A DNA stretch of 64,000 nt, from the NCBI RefSeq assembly GCF_004959935.1, contig NZ_SMYN01000006.1, forward strand, positions 124,001-188,000. Reading direction: 5' to 3'. The position numbers and the translations under genes were made by a program. Positions within the stretch are counted from its first letter, which is position 1. The number at the start of each line of letters is the position of its first letter. This document shows positions 28,306 through 36,521 of this stretch, in pieces. The DNA comes from Falsirhodobacter xinxiangensis. Its GTDB lineage: Bacteria; Pseudomonadota; Alphaproteobacteria; Rhodobacterales; Rhodobacteraceae. Below the pieces are notes generated by a model. The model worked only from the letters and a program-made list of their open reading frames with translations. It was not told the DNA's origin and ran no database searches.

Positions 28306-28701
28306 TTAGCCGAAGCGTCCGCCGCGTTCGACGACTTCGATCTGGTAGCCGTCGGGATCGGAGACGAAGAAGAATCGACCCACCACCTTGCCGTCCGGTG
28401 CAAAATCCACCAGCTTGCGCGGGACAAGGCCCGCCGCTGTCAGCCGCGCATGTTCGCCGTCCAGATCCTCCACCAGCACGGCAAAATGGCCGTATCCGTT
28501 ACCGAGGTCGTAGGGTTCGGTGCGACCCTTGTTGATCGTCAATTCCAGTTCGAACCCGCTTTCGGCATTCGAAAGATAGACGAGGGTGAATTCGCTGAAA
28601 TCCAGCCGATCCGCGACCTTCAACCCGAAAGCGGTGCCGTAGAATGCCAACGAGCGCGCTTCATCGAGCACGCGGATCATGCTGTGGATGGCCTTGGCCA
28701 T
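28306..28701 (-). CDS. VOC family protein, lactoylglutathione lyase-like
   Basis: A 131-residue glyoxalase-fold protein: MIRVLDEARSLAFYGTAFGLK at the N-terminus, FELELTINKGRTEPYDLGNGYGHFAVLV and a C-terminal PDGYQIEVVERG with the metal-binding glutamate. These match glyoxalase I (methylglyoxal detoxification with glutathione), with the first metal ligand normally the histidine of the IHSMIRV segment. The start at 28701 follows GGAG; the frame extends upstream but without GloA-like sequence. Other VOC functions remain possible. Confidence 0.85.
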   Translation of the reverse strand: MAKAIHSMIRVLDEARSLAFYGTAFGLKVADRLDFSEFTLVYLSNAESGFELELTINKGRTEPYDLGNGYGHFAVLVEDLDGEHARLTAAGLVPRKLVDFAPDGKVVGRFFFVSDPDGYQIEVVERGGRFG

Positions 28702-28709
28702 GGGGGCTC

Positions 28710-29129
28710 CTATTCTTGCCAGGGATCGACCAGCCGCACGCCGCTTGGCGCGAAATCGGCGGTGTTGCGGGTTACGACGGTCATGCCATGCAGTATCGCA
28801 GTTGCCGCGATCAGCGCGTCGCGTTCGGAACGTTGGTCGGGCACATGCAGCGCCGCGCAGCGCAGGGCGACGGCGGCATCGACGGGCAGGATGCGATCCG
28901 CAAACTCTGCCAGCACCCGGCCGTCGAGCCATCGGCGCAGCGCCGCGCCCTGCGCGGCATCGCGCCGCTCGATACGCAGCACGCCGATCTCAAGCTCCAT
29001 GACCGTGATGGCGGAAAGGAAAAAGCTGTCAGCCTCGGCCCGCGACACCCACGCGATCACGTTGGGGTCCGCCTTGCCCGAGCCCGCCTTGCGAAGCTCG
29101 GAAATCACGTTCGTGTCCAGCAGGAACAT
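28710..29129 (-). CDS. PIN-domain toxin, VapC/FitB type
   Basis: A 139-residue PIN-domain endoribonuclease toxin. The acidic active site is visible: D5 in MFLLDTNVISELRK, a glutamate in VMELEIGVLRIE near residue 46, and the aspartate of SERDALIAATA near residue 103. It overlaps the upstream antitoxin gene at 29129, so the two are co-translated. The target RNA cannot be inferred (most VapC toxins cut tRNA). Confidence 0.9.
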   Translation of the reverse strand: MFLLDTNVISELRKAGSGKADPNVIAWVSRAEADSFFLSAITVMELEIGVLRIERRDAAQGAALRRWLDGRVLAEFADRILPVDAAVALRCAALHVPDQRSERDALIAATAILHGMTVVTRNTADFAPSGVRLVDPWQE

Positions 29130-29383
29130 CAGCCAAGATCGGCCGGGCGCAGGCCGATGCGGGCGGGCGCGGGATCGAAGTCGATATCCGCAAGGCCGGG
29201 CATGGACAGCGCATCGACAAGGCTGCGCCGCCCGCCGGAAAGGCGGCGGTAATCCTCGATCGACAAGAGCACATGCGCCGGACGACCCCGGTCGGTGATG
29301 AAGACCGGGCCGTCCTTGGCCGCCTTCTTGGCGCGGCCGATATCCTGATTCAACTCGCGGCTGGAAAGTGTCGTGATGGTCAT
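29129..29383 (-). CDS. Phd/YefM family antitoxin
   Basis: An 84-residue antitoxin: an N-terminal Phd/YefM DNA-binding fold (TTLSSRELNQDIGRAKKAAK, GPVFITDRGRPAHVLLSIED) and a C-terminal tail (ALSMPGLADIDFDPAPARIG) expected to wrap around the PIN toxin. The start at 29383 follows a purine-rich GGAGG. It probably binds the palindrome at 29396-29415 just upstream and represses its own operon. Confidence 0.9.
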   Translation of the reverse strand: MTITTLSSRELNQDIGRAKKAAKDGPVFITDRGRPAHVLLSIEDYRRLSGGRRSLVDALSMPGLADIDFDPAPARIGLRPADLG

Positions 29384-29395
29384 GGCGGCCTCCGT

Positions 29396-29431
29396 ATGTA
29401 GTAAAGTTACTACATCATGCTCGCATGTCAA
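29396..29431 (-). promoter_or_regulatory. toxin-antitoxin promoter with embedded operator
   Basis: Reading the minus strand, TTGACA (29431-29426) and TAACTT (29409-29404) sit 16 bases apart. The second box lies inside a perfect palindrome at 29396-29415, ATGTAGTAA-(2)-TTACTACAT, that ends 12 bases before the antitoxin start codon. Antitoxin bound there would block RNA polymerase, the usual autoregulation of such modules. AT content is well above the surroundings. Confidence 0.8.
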
Positions 29432-29545
29432 GTGTTGCGCGGGCTCCGCACGCCTCGTTTGCCGCGAACTCATCTTGCTGCGGCAGCTTGGCGCTTGCCT
29501 GCCCGCACAAGGCGGCGCAATCCTCGACACCGTTCAAAGGATGTA

Positions 29546-30613
29546 ATGATGTTCACCGTTTCCGCCAAGATGCCGCCGCCGCTGCGGATCGTGATGCTTG
29601 CACTGGCGCTGATCGGGATGATCTGGTCGCAACAGGCGCGGGCCGAAACTCCCTTGGGTATCGCCACGGGATTCGACGGCATCCGCTGGAAATCCGACGC
29701 CGCGCTGCGGGCCGAGATGGAGGCCTATGCCGCCGCCGGTGCCACATGGTTCCGCACGGACCTGAACTGGTCGGTGGTGCAGCCCGACACTGCGCGCCGC
29801 TATGACTGGCGGCCCTTCGACCGGATGGTCGACGCGGCGCAGGCGGCGGGCCTGAAGGTGCTGCCCGTGGTCAGCTTCGCGCCGCGCTGGCAATGGAAGG
29901 ACGGGCGCTATTCCGCCCCCGTCGACCCCAAGGCTTACGCCAAGTTCCTCAACATGGCCGTGCGCCGATACGCGCCGCGCGGGATCACGGCGTGGGAGGT
30001 CTGGAACGAGCCGAACCTCAAAGGTTTCTGGCCGAACCCCGATCCGGTCGCCTATACCCGTCTGCTGAAGGCGGCCTATCCTGCGATCAAGCAGGCCGAC
30101 CGGAACGCCACCGTCATCGCGGGTGGCCTGTCGCCCGTCCCCCGAACCGATTTCTTCGGAGAGATCGACCACTATTCCGCCGTAGATTTCGTGCGCGGCA
30201 TTTATGCCCATGGCGGCGGCAAATCCTTCGACGCGCTGGGCTTCCACCCCTATTCCTATCCCCACCAACCGTCCGAGACGGTGTCGTGGAGCGGATGGAC
30301 CATGATGACCGGCCCGATCCGGGATCTGATGGTGCAGAATGGCGATGCAGACAAGAAGATCTGGCTGACCGAGTTCGGCGCGCCGACCCACGGCTCCGAC
30401 ACCGCCGTGACCGAGCAGGAACAGGCCGACATGATCCGCGATGCGATGCGCCTTCTGGCCGCGCAGGATTGGGCGGGGCCGGTCTTCTGGTATGGCTATG
30501 CCGACCGCGGCACGGGGGACGACAACCCCGAGGATTGGTTCGGCCTTGTCACGCAATCGGGCCGCGCAAAACCCGCGCTTCAGGCCTATCGTGAGGCGGC
30601 AGGCGCACCGTAA
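29546..30613 (+). CDS. glycoside hydrolase, GH39/PslG-like, exported
   Basis: A 355-residue secreted (beta/alpha)8 glycosidase. A signal peptide spans about residues 1-33 (ending QQARA-ETP). The acid/base glutamate is E155 in WEVWNEPNLKG and the nucleophile is E276 in WLTEFGAP, both at strand ends typical of clan GH-A. The layout resembles PslG, which trims the Psl exopolysaccharide in Pseudomonas. The start at 29546 follows AAAGGA; a second ATG is at 29549. A stable hairpin and an acyltransferase gene lie just downstream. The polysaccharide substrate is not known. Confidence 0.85.
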   Translation: MMFTVSAKMPPPLRIVMLALALIGMIWSQQARAETPLGIATGFDGIRWKSDAALRAEMEAYAAAGATWFRTDLNWSVVQPDTARRYDWRPFDRMVDAAQAAGLKVLPVVSFAPRWQWKDGRYSAPVDPKAYAKFLNMAVRRYAPRGITAWEVWNEPNLKGFWPNPDPVAYTRLLKAAYPAIKQADRNATVIAGGLSPVPRTDFFGEIDHYSAVDFVRGIYAHGGGKSFDALGFHPYSYPHQPSETVSWSGWTMMTGPIRDLMVQNGDADKKIWLTEFGAPTHGSDTAVTEQEQADMIRDAMRLLAAQDWAGPVFWYGYADRGTGDDNPEDWFGLVTQSGRAKPALQAYREAAGAP

Positions 30614-30623
30614 CTATCGACAG

Positions 30624-30652
30624 GCCGCGGAAGCCATTGTAGCTTCCGCGGC
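30624..30652. terminator. 11-base-stem hairpin between glycosidase and acyltransferase genes
   Basis: GCCGCGGAAGC-(7)-GCTTCCGCGGC is a perfect inverted repeat starting 10 bases after the glycosidase stop codon. It has no T-run, so it may act as a processing or attenuating hairpin between the two genes rather than a complete terminator. Confidence 0.5.
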
Positions 30653-30678
30653 TGTAACCAGTGTTCAAGGGGGCGATT

Positions 30679-31719
30679 TTGCCCGGTAAGAGTTCAGGGA
30701 GCCTCGTCTCCATTCAACTGCTGCGTGCCATCGCGGCCATCGTCGTCGTCTTCGGCCATGCCCAGACCGAGGCGTTTCAGGCCAATGGCGCGTTCAGCCC
30801 CACCCGTTTCGATTTCGGCATCGGCGTCGATGTGTTCTTTATCGTCAGCGGCTTCGTGATGGTGATTTCCAGCGCCAAGCTGATCGGAACGGCAGGCGCG
30901 GCGGGCACGTTCATCCGCAAGCGGCTGTGGCGGGTCGTTCCGTTGTATTGGTTCTATACCTGCGGGATGCTGCTTGCGATCGCGATCTTCCCCTCCGCGC
31001 TGAACAATGCGGCGGCAAGCCTGCCGATGGTGATTTCGTCCTTCCTGTTCCTGCCCTTTCCCAATGCGAACGGGGAATACCTGCCGGTTCTGGCGCTCGG
31101 CTGGACATTGAATTACGAGATGTTCTTCTATGCCCTTTTCGCCATCGCCCTGCTGCGCCGCAATGCGCGCTGGCTGGAAGTTGTGTGGCTTTTGATCATG
31201 GCGGCGATGATCCTCGGGGCGGCCCTGCCCGGCACCGCCTTCGGTTTCTGGGGCAACCCGATCATCGCAGAATTCCTGATCGGCGTGCTTTTGGCGAAAC
31301 TGTGGCAGCACAGCCCCGGCCAGCGTTCTGCTGCGATGTTCGCGCTTTGCCTGCTGACGGCGGCGGTGCTGTATGTGGTGCTGTCGCCCATCGAAGGGCT
31401 GCGCCTCGTCTCGCATGGCATTCCAAGCGCGGTGTTCTCGGTCGGTCTGATCTTCTTCCTGCCGCTGCGGCTCGAACAGGTGGGCGAGGGGTTTGCAAGG
31501 GTGGTGGGCGACAGTTCCTACAGCCTTTACCTGTCGCATCCCTTCGTTCTGGCGATCCTGCGCATGGTCTGGGGCAAGTTCGACCCCGATTTTGCGCAGC
31601 CCTGGACCTATGTGCTGGTGGCGACGGCAGCCTGCGTTGTCGCCGGTTACGCATCCTACATCCTGATCGAAAAACCGGCCATCCGTCTTGCCCGGCGCCC
31701 CGCTGCCCTGCCCGCATGA
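30679..31719 (+). CDS. acyltransferase 3 family protein, ExoZ/OafA-like
   Basis: Integral membrane acyltransferase of about 346 residues with ten or so hydrophobic helices, predicted to O-acetylate an exported polysaccharide. Family marks: LRAIAAIVVVFGHAQTEA, with the conserved catalytic histidine, GVDVFFIVSGFVMV, and a terminal VVGDSSYSLYLSHPFVLAIL. The chosen start is TTG at 30679, spaced 5 bases from AAGGGGG; an in-frame GTG at 30661 has no ribosome site. It follows the secreted glycosidase gene, which suggests a small exopolysaccharide-modifying unit. Confidence 0.85.
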   Translation: MPGKSSGSLVSIQLLRAIAAIVVVFGHAQTEAFQANGAFSPTRFDFGIGVDVFFIVSGFVMVISSAKLIGTAGAAGTFIRKRLWRVVPLYWFYTCGMLLAIAIFPSALNNAAASLPMVISSFLFLPFPNANGEYLPVLALGWTLNYEMFFYALFAIALLRRNARWLEVVWLLIMAAMILGAALPGTAFGFWGNPIIAEFLIGVLLAKLWQHSPGQRSAAMFALCLLTAAVLYVVLSPIEGLRLVSHGIPSAVFSVGLIFFLPLRLEQVGEGFARVVGDSSYSLYLSHPFVLAILRMVWGKFDPDFAQPWTYVLVATAACVVAGYASYILIEKPAIRLARRPAALPA

Positions 31720-31781
31720 AGGCTGGCGGCCCGCGTCCGATCTGCTAGGGTGCGGGAAAATCGGCAAGACAAGGGTTTGGG

Positions 31782-32270
31782 ATGACATTGGACGAGGCTT
31801 TCCGCACAGCCTTCCGCCTTCATCCGGCAGGGGTTTCCGTCTTGGCGGCGGATGATGGCGAAGGGCCGGTGGGGCTGACGATCACCTCGCTGATCTCGGT
31901 CACGTCATCGCCGCCGACGGTGGGTTTTTCGCTGTCATCCATGTCGTCCAGCTCGCCCCATATCCTGAAGGCGGGAACGCTGGTGATCCACCTGCTGCGC
32001 CAACAGGACCAATGGCTGGGCGAACTCTGCTCGACCAAGGGTGCCGACCGTTTCGGGCCGGATGTCGCATGGGAACGTCTGCCCACGGGCGAGCCGCGCT
32101 ATACCGCCGTGGGCACGTGGTTCCGCGCAAGGATCGTCGGCACGCTGGACGTGAACGGATCGACGCTGGTCGCGGCGGAACTTCTGGAAGGCGCGGCCCT
32201 CGGCAACGGGCCGGAGCTTTCGACCATGGTTTACATGGACCGCCGCTGGCACGGGGTCTCGCCGACCTAG
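31782..32270 (+). CDS. flavin reductase family protein
   Basis: A 162-residue flavin reductase-like FMN-binding split-barrel protein: RLHPAGVSVLAADDGEGPVG, LTITSLISVTSSPPTVGFSL with the FMN-contacting serines, and late GELCSTKGADRF. Such proteins supply reduced flavin to two-component monooxygenases or use it directly. The nearest monooxygenase in the window is the LLM protein at 44440, 12 kb away, so a link is speculative. It ends tail to tail with rhaI (4-base overlap). Confidence 0.88.
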   Translation: MTLDEAFRTAFRLHPAGVSVLAADDGEGPVGLTITSLISVTSSPPTVGFSLSSMSSSSPHILKAGTLVIHLLRQQDQWLGELCSTKGADRFGPDVAWERLPTGEPRYTAVGTWFRARIVGTLDVNGSTLVAAELLEGAALGNGPELSTMVYMDRRWHGVSPT

Positions 32271-33523
32271 ACGATCCCTCCGCCCCCGCCCTTTGCCGCC
32301 GGACGCTGCTCTGCCACCTGCGCGCGATAGCCCGCCTTGCGATAGGTCGCGACCGGGCGGATCGCCGCGCCCCTCTTCAGCCGCGCCATGGCAAGGATCG
32401 GCTCCACATCCGTGCGGAACGCCACCTTCAACGCCTCGGACGCCATCAGCGCGTCATTCGCATCCTGATGCCCCGCCAACGCCGCCCGGTCCACCAGCAG
32501 CGCCTGAGCATAGGCGCGCAGCACCTCGGTGGCCGAGGTCATCATGCTTTCCAGCGGATCGGTCACATTGTGGCTTTGATCCAACATATAGGCGAGCCCG
32601 GCCGGCGCATCGACCAATTCGTTGAACACGAGGAAAAGCCGATACGGGTCGATCGCCCCCGCATCCAGATCGTCGTCGCCATATTTGCTGTCGTTGAAAT
32701 GGAAGCCCGCCAGCTTGCCCTGCCGCTTCAGCCGGGAAACGATCATCTCGATGTTCACGTTCGGGGCGTGGTGGCCCAGATCGACAAGGCACTGCGCTTT
32801 GTCGCCCAATTCCTGCGCGATGATCAGCGACGTACCCCAGTCCTGCACCACGGTGGAATAGAAGGCTGGCTCGTACATCTTGTGTTCGGTGAAGATGCGC
32901 CAATCCTCGGGCAGCGCGTCATAGATGCGATGCGCGCTTTTCATGTAGCGGTCAAGCTGGCGGGTGAAGTCCGATTGTCCGGGGAAGTTCGACCCGTCCC
33001 CCACCCAGACCGACAGCGCCTTCGATCCAATCTGCCGCCCGATCTCGATACAGTCGATGTTATGCGCCACCGCCTGATCGCGCACCGCCCGATCGGTATG
33101 CGAAAGCGATCCGTATTTGAACGACAGCGGCATCTCTGCATGGTCTTGGAAGGTGTTGGAGTTCATGGCATCGAAGCCCAGGCCCACCTGCTCTGCCTTG
33201 GCCAGCAGATCGGACGGGTCCGCCTTGTCCCACGGGATGTGCAGGGACACGGTCGGCGTCGCCCCGGTCAGCGCATGGACCACGCCGCAATCGTCCAGCT
33301 TGTCGAAGATGTCGCGTGGCTCGCCCGCGCCGGGGAAGCGGGCGAAACGGGTGCCGCCCGTGCCGGCGGCCCAGCTTGGGATCGCCACGCCAAAGGCCGC
33401 GACCTTGGCCTCTATCTGCGCGATGTCGATGCCGCGCCGATCCAGATGTTCGCCCAGCGCGTCGTAATCGGCACGCAGCGCCGGTTCATGCCGCGCATTG
33501 ACGGCTTCGATTGCGTGTTTCAT
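32267..33523 (-). CDS. rhaI: L-rhamnose isomerase, rhizobial RhaI type
   Basis: Converts L-rhamnose to L-rhamnulose. The 418-residue (beta/alpha)8 protein shows the conserved metal-site segments of the RhaI family: VSLHIPWDKADP, ALSVWVGDGSNFPGQ, FTEHKMYEPAFYST, LVDLGHHAPNVNIE and KLAGFHFNDSKYGDDDLDAG. Metal ligands are the glutamate, aspartate and histidines in these blocks. It overlaps the end of rhaD by 4 bases, so the order is rhaD then rhaI on one transcript. Confidence 0.95.
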   Translation of the reverse strand: MKHAIEAVNARHEPALRADYDALGEHLDRRGIDIAQIEAKVAAFGVAIPSWAAGTGGTRFARFPGAGEPRDIFDKLDDCGVVHALTGATPTVSLHIPWDKADPSDLLAKAEQVGLGFDAMNSNTFQDHAEMPLSFKYGSLSHTDRAVRDQAVAHNIDCIEIGRQIGSKALSVWVGDGSNFPGQSDFTRQLDRYMKSAHRIYDALPEDWRIFTEHKMYEPAFYSTVVQDWGTSLIIAQELGDKAQCLVDLGHHAPNVNIEMIVSRLKRQGKLAGFHFNDSKYGDDDLDAGAIDPYRLFLVFNELVDAPAGLAYMLDQSHNVTDPLESMMTSATEVLRAYAQALLVDRAALAGHQDANDALMASEALKVAFRTDVEPILAMARLKRGAAIRPVATYRKAGYRAQVAEQRPAAKGGGGGIV

Positions 33524-35625
33524 CGCGTGAACGACTGCACGTTCCCGGCATCGACATTCAGGATGTTGCCGGTGGATTTCGCGGACACGTCAGCGGCGAA
33601 GAAGTAGTTCGCCTCGGCGATGTCTTCGGGCAGGACGGATCGTTTGAGCAGGCTGCGCTGGCGATACATCTCCTCCAGCCCGTCCTTGTCGGTCTTGTAG
33701 GTGCTGGCGCGCTGGTCCAGCCATTCGCCCTGCCAGATGCGCGATCCGCGCAGCACGGCGTCGGGGTTGACCACGTTTACCCGGATGCCGTCCGCCGCGC
33801 CCTCCAGCGCGAGGCAGCGGGCAAGGTGGATCTCGGACGCCTTGGCCGTGCAATAGGCCGACGCGCCGGGCGATGCAGCAAGACCGTTCTTGGATGCGAC
33901 GAACACGATGGACCCGCCGATCCCCTGCCGTTTCAAAAGCCGGAACGCCTCGCGCGAGACGAGGAAGTAGCCGGTGGACAGGATCGCGATGTTACGGTTC
34001 CAAAGGTCCAGCGTCGTATCCTCGACCGCAGCCGAGGATGCGATCCCTGCGTTCGACACGACGATATCGACACCGCCGAATTCCACGGCCATCTGCTCAT
34101 AGGCGGCGGCGACGGCATCCTCGCTGGTGACGTCCATGCGGGTGCCACGCACCACATCGGCGCCGAAGCGCGCGGAAAGCCCCTGAACCGCCGCGTCCAG
34201 CCCGTCGATATCGGCCAGCATCACGCAGGCACCTTCGGACAGATATCTCTCTGCCGTCGCCATCCCGATCCCACCCGCGCCGCCCGTTATCATCGCGATC
34301 CGCCCGGCCAGCGATTTCGGTTTCGGCATCCGCTGAAGCTTCGCCTCCTCCAGCAGCCAGTATTCGATGTCGAAGGCCTCCTGCTCGGGCAGGCCGCGAT
34401 AATTGCCGATGGCCGATGCCCCGCGCATCACATTGATCGCGTTGACATAGAACTCGCCAGAAATCCGCGCCGTCGCCTTGTCCTGCGCGAAGGTGATCAT
34501 CCCGACGCCGGGGATCAGATAGACGACCGCGTTGGGATCGCGCATCGCAGGCGACCCCTCGCGTTTGCAGCGGTCGTAATAGGCGGCGTAACCCTCGCGA
34601 TAGGCCTCGATGGCGGCTTTGGGGTCGGCATCCGCCTCCAGCACCAGCGGGCGGATCTTGGTGCGCAGGAAATGGTCCGGACAGGATGTGCCCAGCGCCG
34701 CCAGCTCCTCCAGCCGCGCGCTGCAGGTGAATTCCAGCACTGCGGGCTGGTCGTCGAAATGACCGACCATATGCCGATCCTTGGAGATCAGCCCGCGGAT
34801 GGCGGGCATCAGGCGCGCGGCGATGTGGCGGCGTTCATCGGGCGGCAGTGGGGCGCGGGTTTCGCCGCCGAAGGCGGGGCCGGTCATGCGGGCCTCCAGC
34901 CATTCGGTGGCGTGGTTGATGATCTCCAGCGTCGTCTCATAGCAGGATTTCGCGTCATCACCCCAAGTGAACAGGCCGTGCGATTCCAGCACGCAACCCT
35001 TCGCCTGCGGGTTGGACCGCGCGAAATCCTCCAGCCACAGGCCCAGTTCGAACCCCGGACGCTTCCACGGCAGCCAGCCGATCTCGCTGCCGAAAATCTC
35101 CTCGGTCAGCGCCTTGGATTTGTCCGATGCGGCGATGGCGATGATGGCGTCGGAATGAACGTGATCGACATGGGCGCGCGGAACATAGGCGTGCAGCGGC
35201 GTGTCGATCGAGGCCGCTCGGGGGTTCAGCCCGAAGGTGCAATGGGGCAGGAGGCCGACCATCTCATCCTCGTGCGCGACGCCACGATACCGGGATTTCA
35301 GCGCGTGCAGGCGGTCCATATACAGCGTCGAAAACCCGTCCAGCTTCATCGAGCCGATGTCGCCGCCCGACCCCTTGACCCACAGCACCTCCACGGTCTC
35401 GCCCGTCAGCGGGTCGATTTCGGAAACCTTGGCCGAGGTGTTCCCCCCGCCGTAATTCGTCACCCGCTTGTCCGATCCCAGCAGATTGGAACGATAGAGC
35501 AGCCGCTCCGGCTCGCTCATCCCCTCGGCCTTCGCGTCGTCCCACAGGTTCTCCAAGCGCGGCATCCCGGCCTCCTCCGTTTCCCCGTCCGCAGGTTTCA
35601 GCATCGCCGTTTCCGAGTCAATCAT
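33520..35625 (-). CDS. rhaD: bifunctional rhamnulose-1-phosphate aldolase/lactaldehyde dehydrogenase (SDR)
   Basis: A 701-residue two-domain enzyme. The N-terminal class II aldolase domain (about residues 20-400) carries NYGGGNTSAK and the zinc-site wording DHVHSDAI and CVLESHGLFTWGDD; it splits rhamnulose 1-phosphate into dihydroxyacetone phosphate and lactaldehyde. The C-terminal short-chain dehydrogenase domain (about 435-700) has ITGGAGGIGMATAE, SNAGIAS and YCTAKASEIH, and probably oxidises or reduces the lactaldehyde. A start at 35565 (MPRLENLWDD) has a stronger GGAGGAGG site; the 35625 start gives the usual family length. It is divergent from rhaR. Confidence 0.93.
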   Translation of the reverse strand: MIDSETAMLKPADGETEEAGMPRLENLWDDAKAEGMSEPERLLYRSNLLGSDKRVTNYGGGNTSAKVSEIDPLTGETVEVLWVKGSGGDIGSMKLDGFSTLYMDRLHALKSRYRGVAHEDEMVGLLPHCTFGLNPRAASIDTPLHAYVPRAHVDHVHSDAIIAIAASDKSKALTEEIFGSEIGWLPWKRPGFELGLWLEDFARSNPQAKGCVLESHGLFTWGDDAKSCYETTLEIINHATEWLEARMTGPAFGGETRAPLPPDERRHIAARLMPAIRGLISKDRHMVGHFDDQPAVLEFTCSARLEELAALGTSCPDHFLRTKIRPLVLEADADPKAAIEAYREGYAAYYDRCKREGSPAMRDPNAVVYLIPGVGMITFAQDKATARISGEFYVNAINVMRGASAIGNYRGLPEQEAFDIEYWLLEEAKLQRMPKPKSLAGRIAMITGGAGGIGMATAERYLSEGACVMLADIDGLDAAVQGLSARFGADVVRGTRMDVTSEDAVAAAYEQMAVEFGGVDIVVSNAGIASSAAVEDTTLDLWNRNIAILSTGYFLVSREAFRLLKRQGIGGSIVFVASKNGLAASPGASAYCTAKASEIHLARCLALEGAADGIRVNVVNPDAVLRGSRIWQGEWLDQRASTYKTDKDGLEEMYRQRSLLKRSVLPEDIAEANYFFAADVSAKSTGNILNVDAGNVQSFTR

Positions 35626-35651
35626 AATCGCTCACCTTCGATCATCGACGA

Positions 35652-35679
35652 TTGACTTGGAAGCGGATCACGGTAGCTT
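35652..35679 (+). promoter_or_regulatory. candidate rhaR-rhaK promoter
   Basis: TTGACT (35652-35657) and TAGCTT (35674-35679) are 16 bases apart, 20 bases before the rhaR start. Repeated GATCATCGACGAT-like sequence at 35640-35653 overlaps the first box and could be the DeoR-type operator shared with divergent rhaD. Assigned by eye. Confidence 0.4.
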
Positions 35680-35698
35680 GCAGATCAAGGGGGACGTC

Positions 35699-36496
35699 AT
35701 GCACGAAAGCGAACGGCATCGGGTGATCTTGTCGGCCGTTCAGGCCAAGCCCTTCGTGGCAGTAGCGGAACTGGTTGATCTGACGAACAGTTCCGAAGCC
35801 ACGATCCGCCGGGACATTGCGGCGCTGCATCTTCAGAAACGTCTGCGCCGGGTGCGTGGCGGGGCCGAGGCGCTGTCGCCCAGCCCTGTCGCGGCATTGA
35901 CGGGACGCCCGTTTTCCGTCAACGCCGCAATCAACATCGCGCAGAAACGCGCAATCGCCAAAGCCGCGGTGGATCTGTGCGACGATGGCGATGCGATCAT
36001 CATCAATGGCGGCACGACCACATTCCAGATGGTGCATCCGCTGGCGACGCGCCGGATGCAGGTCTTCACCAACTCTTTCCCCATCGCGGAGCATCTGCTG
36101 CACCATTCGAAGAACACAGTCATGCTGTCGGGCGGCACGATCTATCGCGAGCAGAACATCGTGCTGTCGCCGTTCGACAATGACGTCACGCGCAATTTCT
36201 ATGCCCGGCGGATGTTCATGGGCGCGCAAGGCGTCGCCCCTCTGGGCGTGATAGAACAGGACCCGCTGATCATCCAAGCCGAGGAAAAGCTGATCGGCCA
36301 GGCCGACGAATTGATCCTGCTGGTCGATTCCTCGAAATTCGCGCGCCGCTCGGCGCTGATCCTGTGTCCCCTGTCGCGCATCCATACGCTGATCACCGAC
36401 GAACGCATCGAGGATCGGCACGCCGCCATGCTGGAGGAAGCGGGGGTCAGGTTGATCGTCGCACAAACCCCCGCGCGGGAGGGAATCCGGGTCTGA
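35699..36496 (+). CDS. rhaR: DeoR/GlpR-type repressor of rhamnose genes
   Basis: A 265-residue DeoR-family regulator: winged helix-turn-helix at residues about 5-57 (VAVAELVDLTNSSEATIRRD, then IAALHLQKRLRRVRGG) and a sugar-phosphate-isomerase-like sensor domain (DGDAIIINGGTTTFQMVHPL, VMLSGGTIYREQNIV). The start at 35699 follows AAGGGGG. The position between rhaD-rhaI and rhaK corresponds to the rhizobial negative regulator RhaR, whose inducer is a phosphorylated rhamnose intermediate. It probably represses both directions. Confidence 0.9.
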   Translation: MHESERHRVILSAVQAKPFVAVAELVDLTNSSEATIRRDIAALHLQKRLRRVRGGAEALSPSPVAALTGRPFSVNAAINIAQKRAIAKAAVDLCDDGDAIIINGGTTTFQMVHPLATRRMQVFTNSFPIAEHLLHHSKNTVMLSGGTIYREQNIVLSPFDNDVTRNFYARRMFMGAQGVAPLGVIEQDPLIIQAEEKLIGQADELILLVDSSKFARRSALILCPLSRIHTLITDERIEDRHAAMLEEAGVRLIVAQTPAREGIRV

Positions 36497-36521
36497 CGTC
36501 ATTTTCCGGGGAGGGAAGAAC

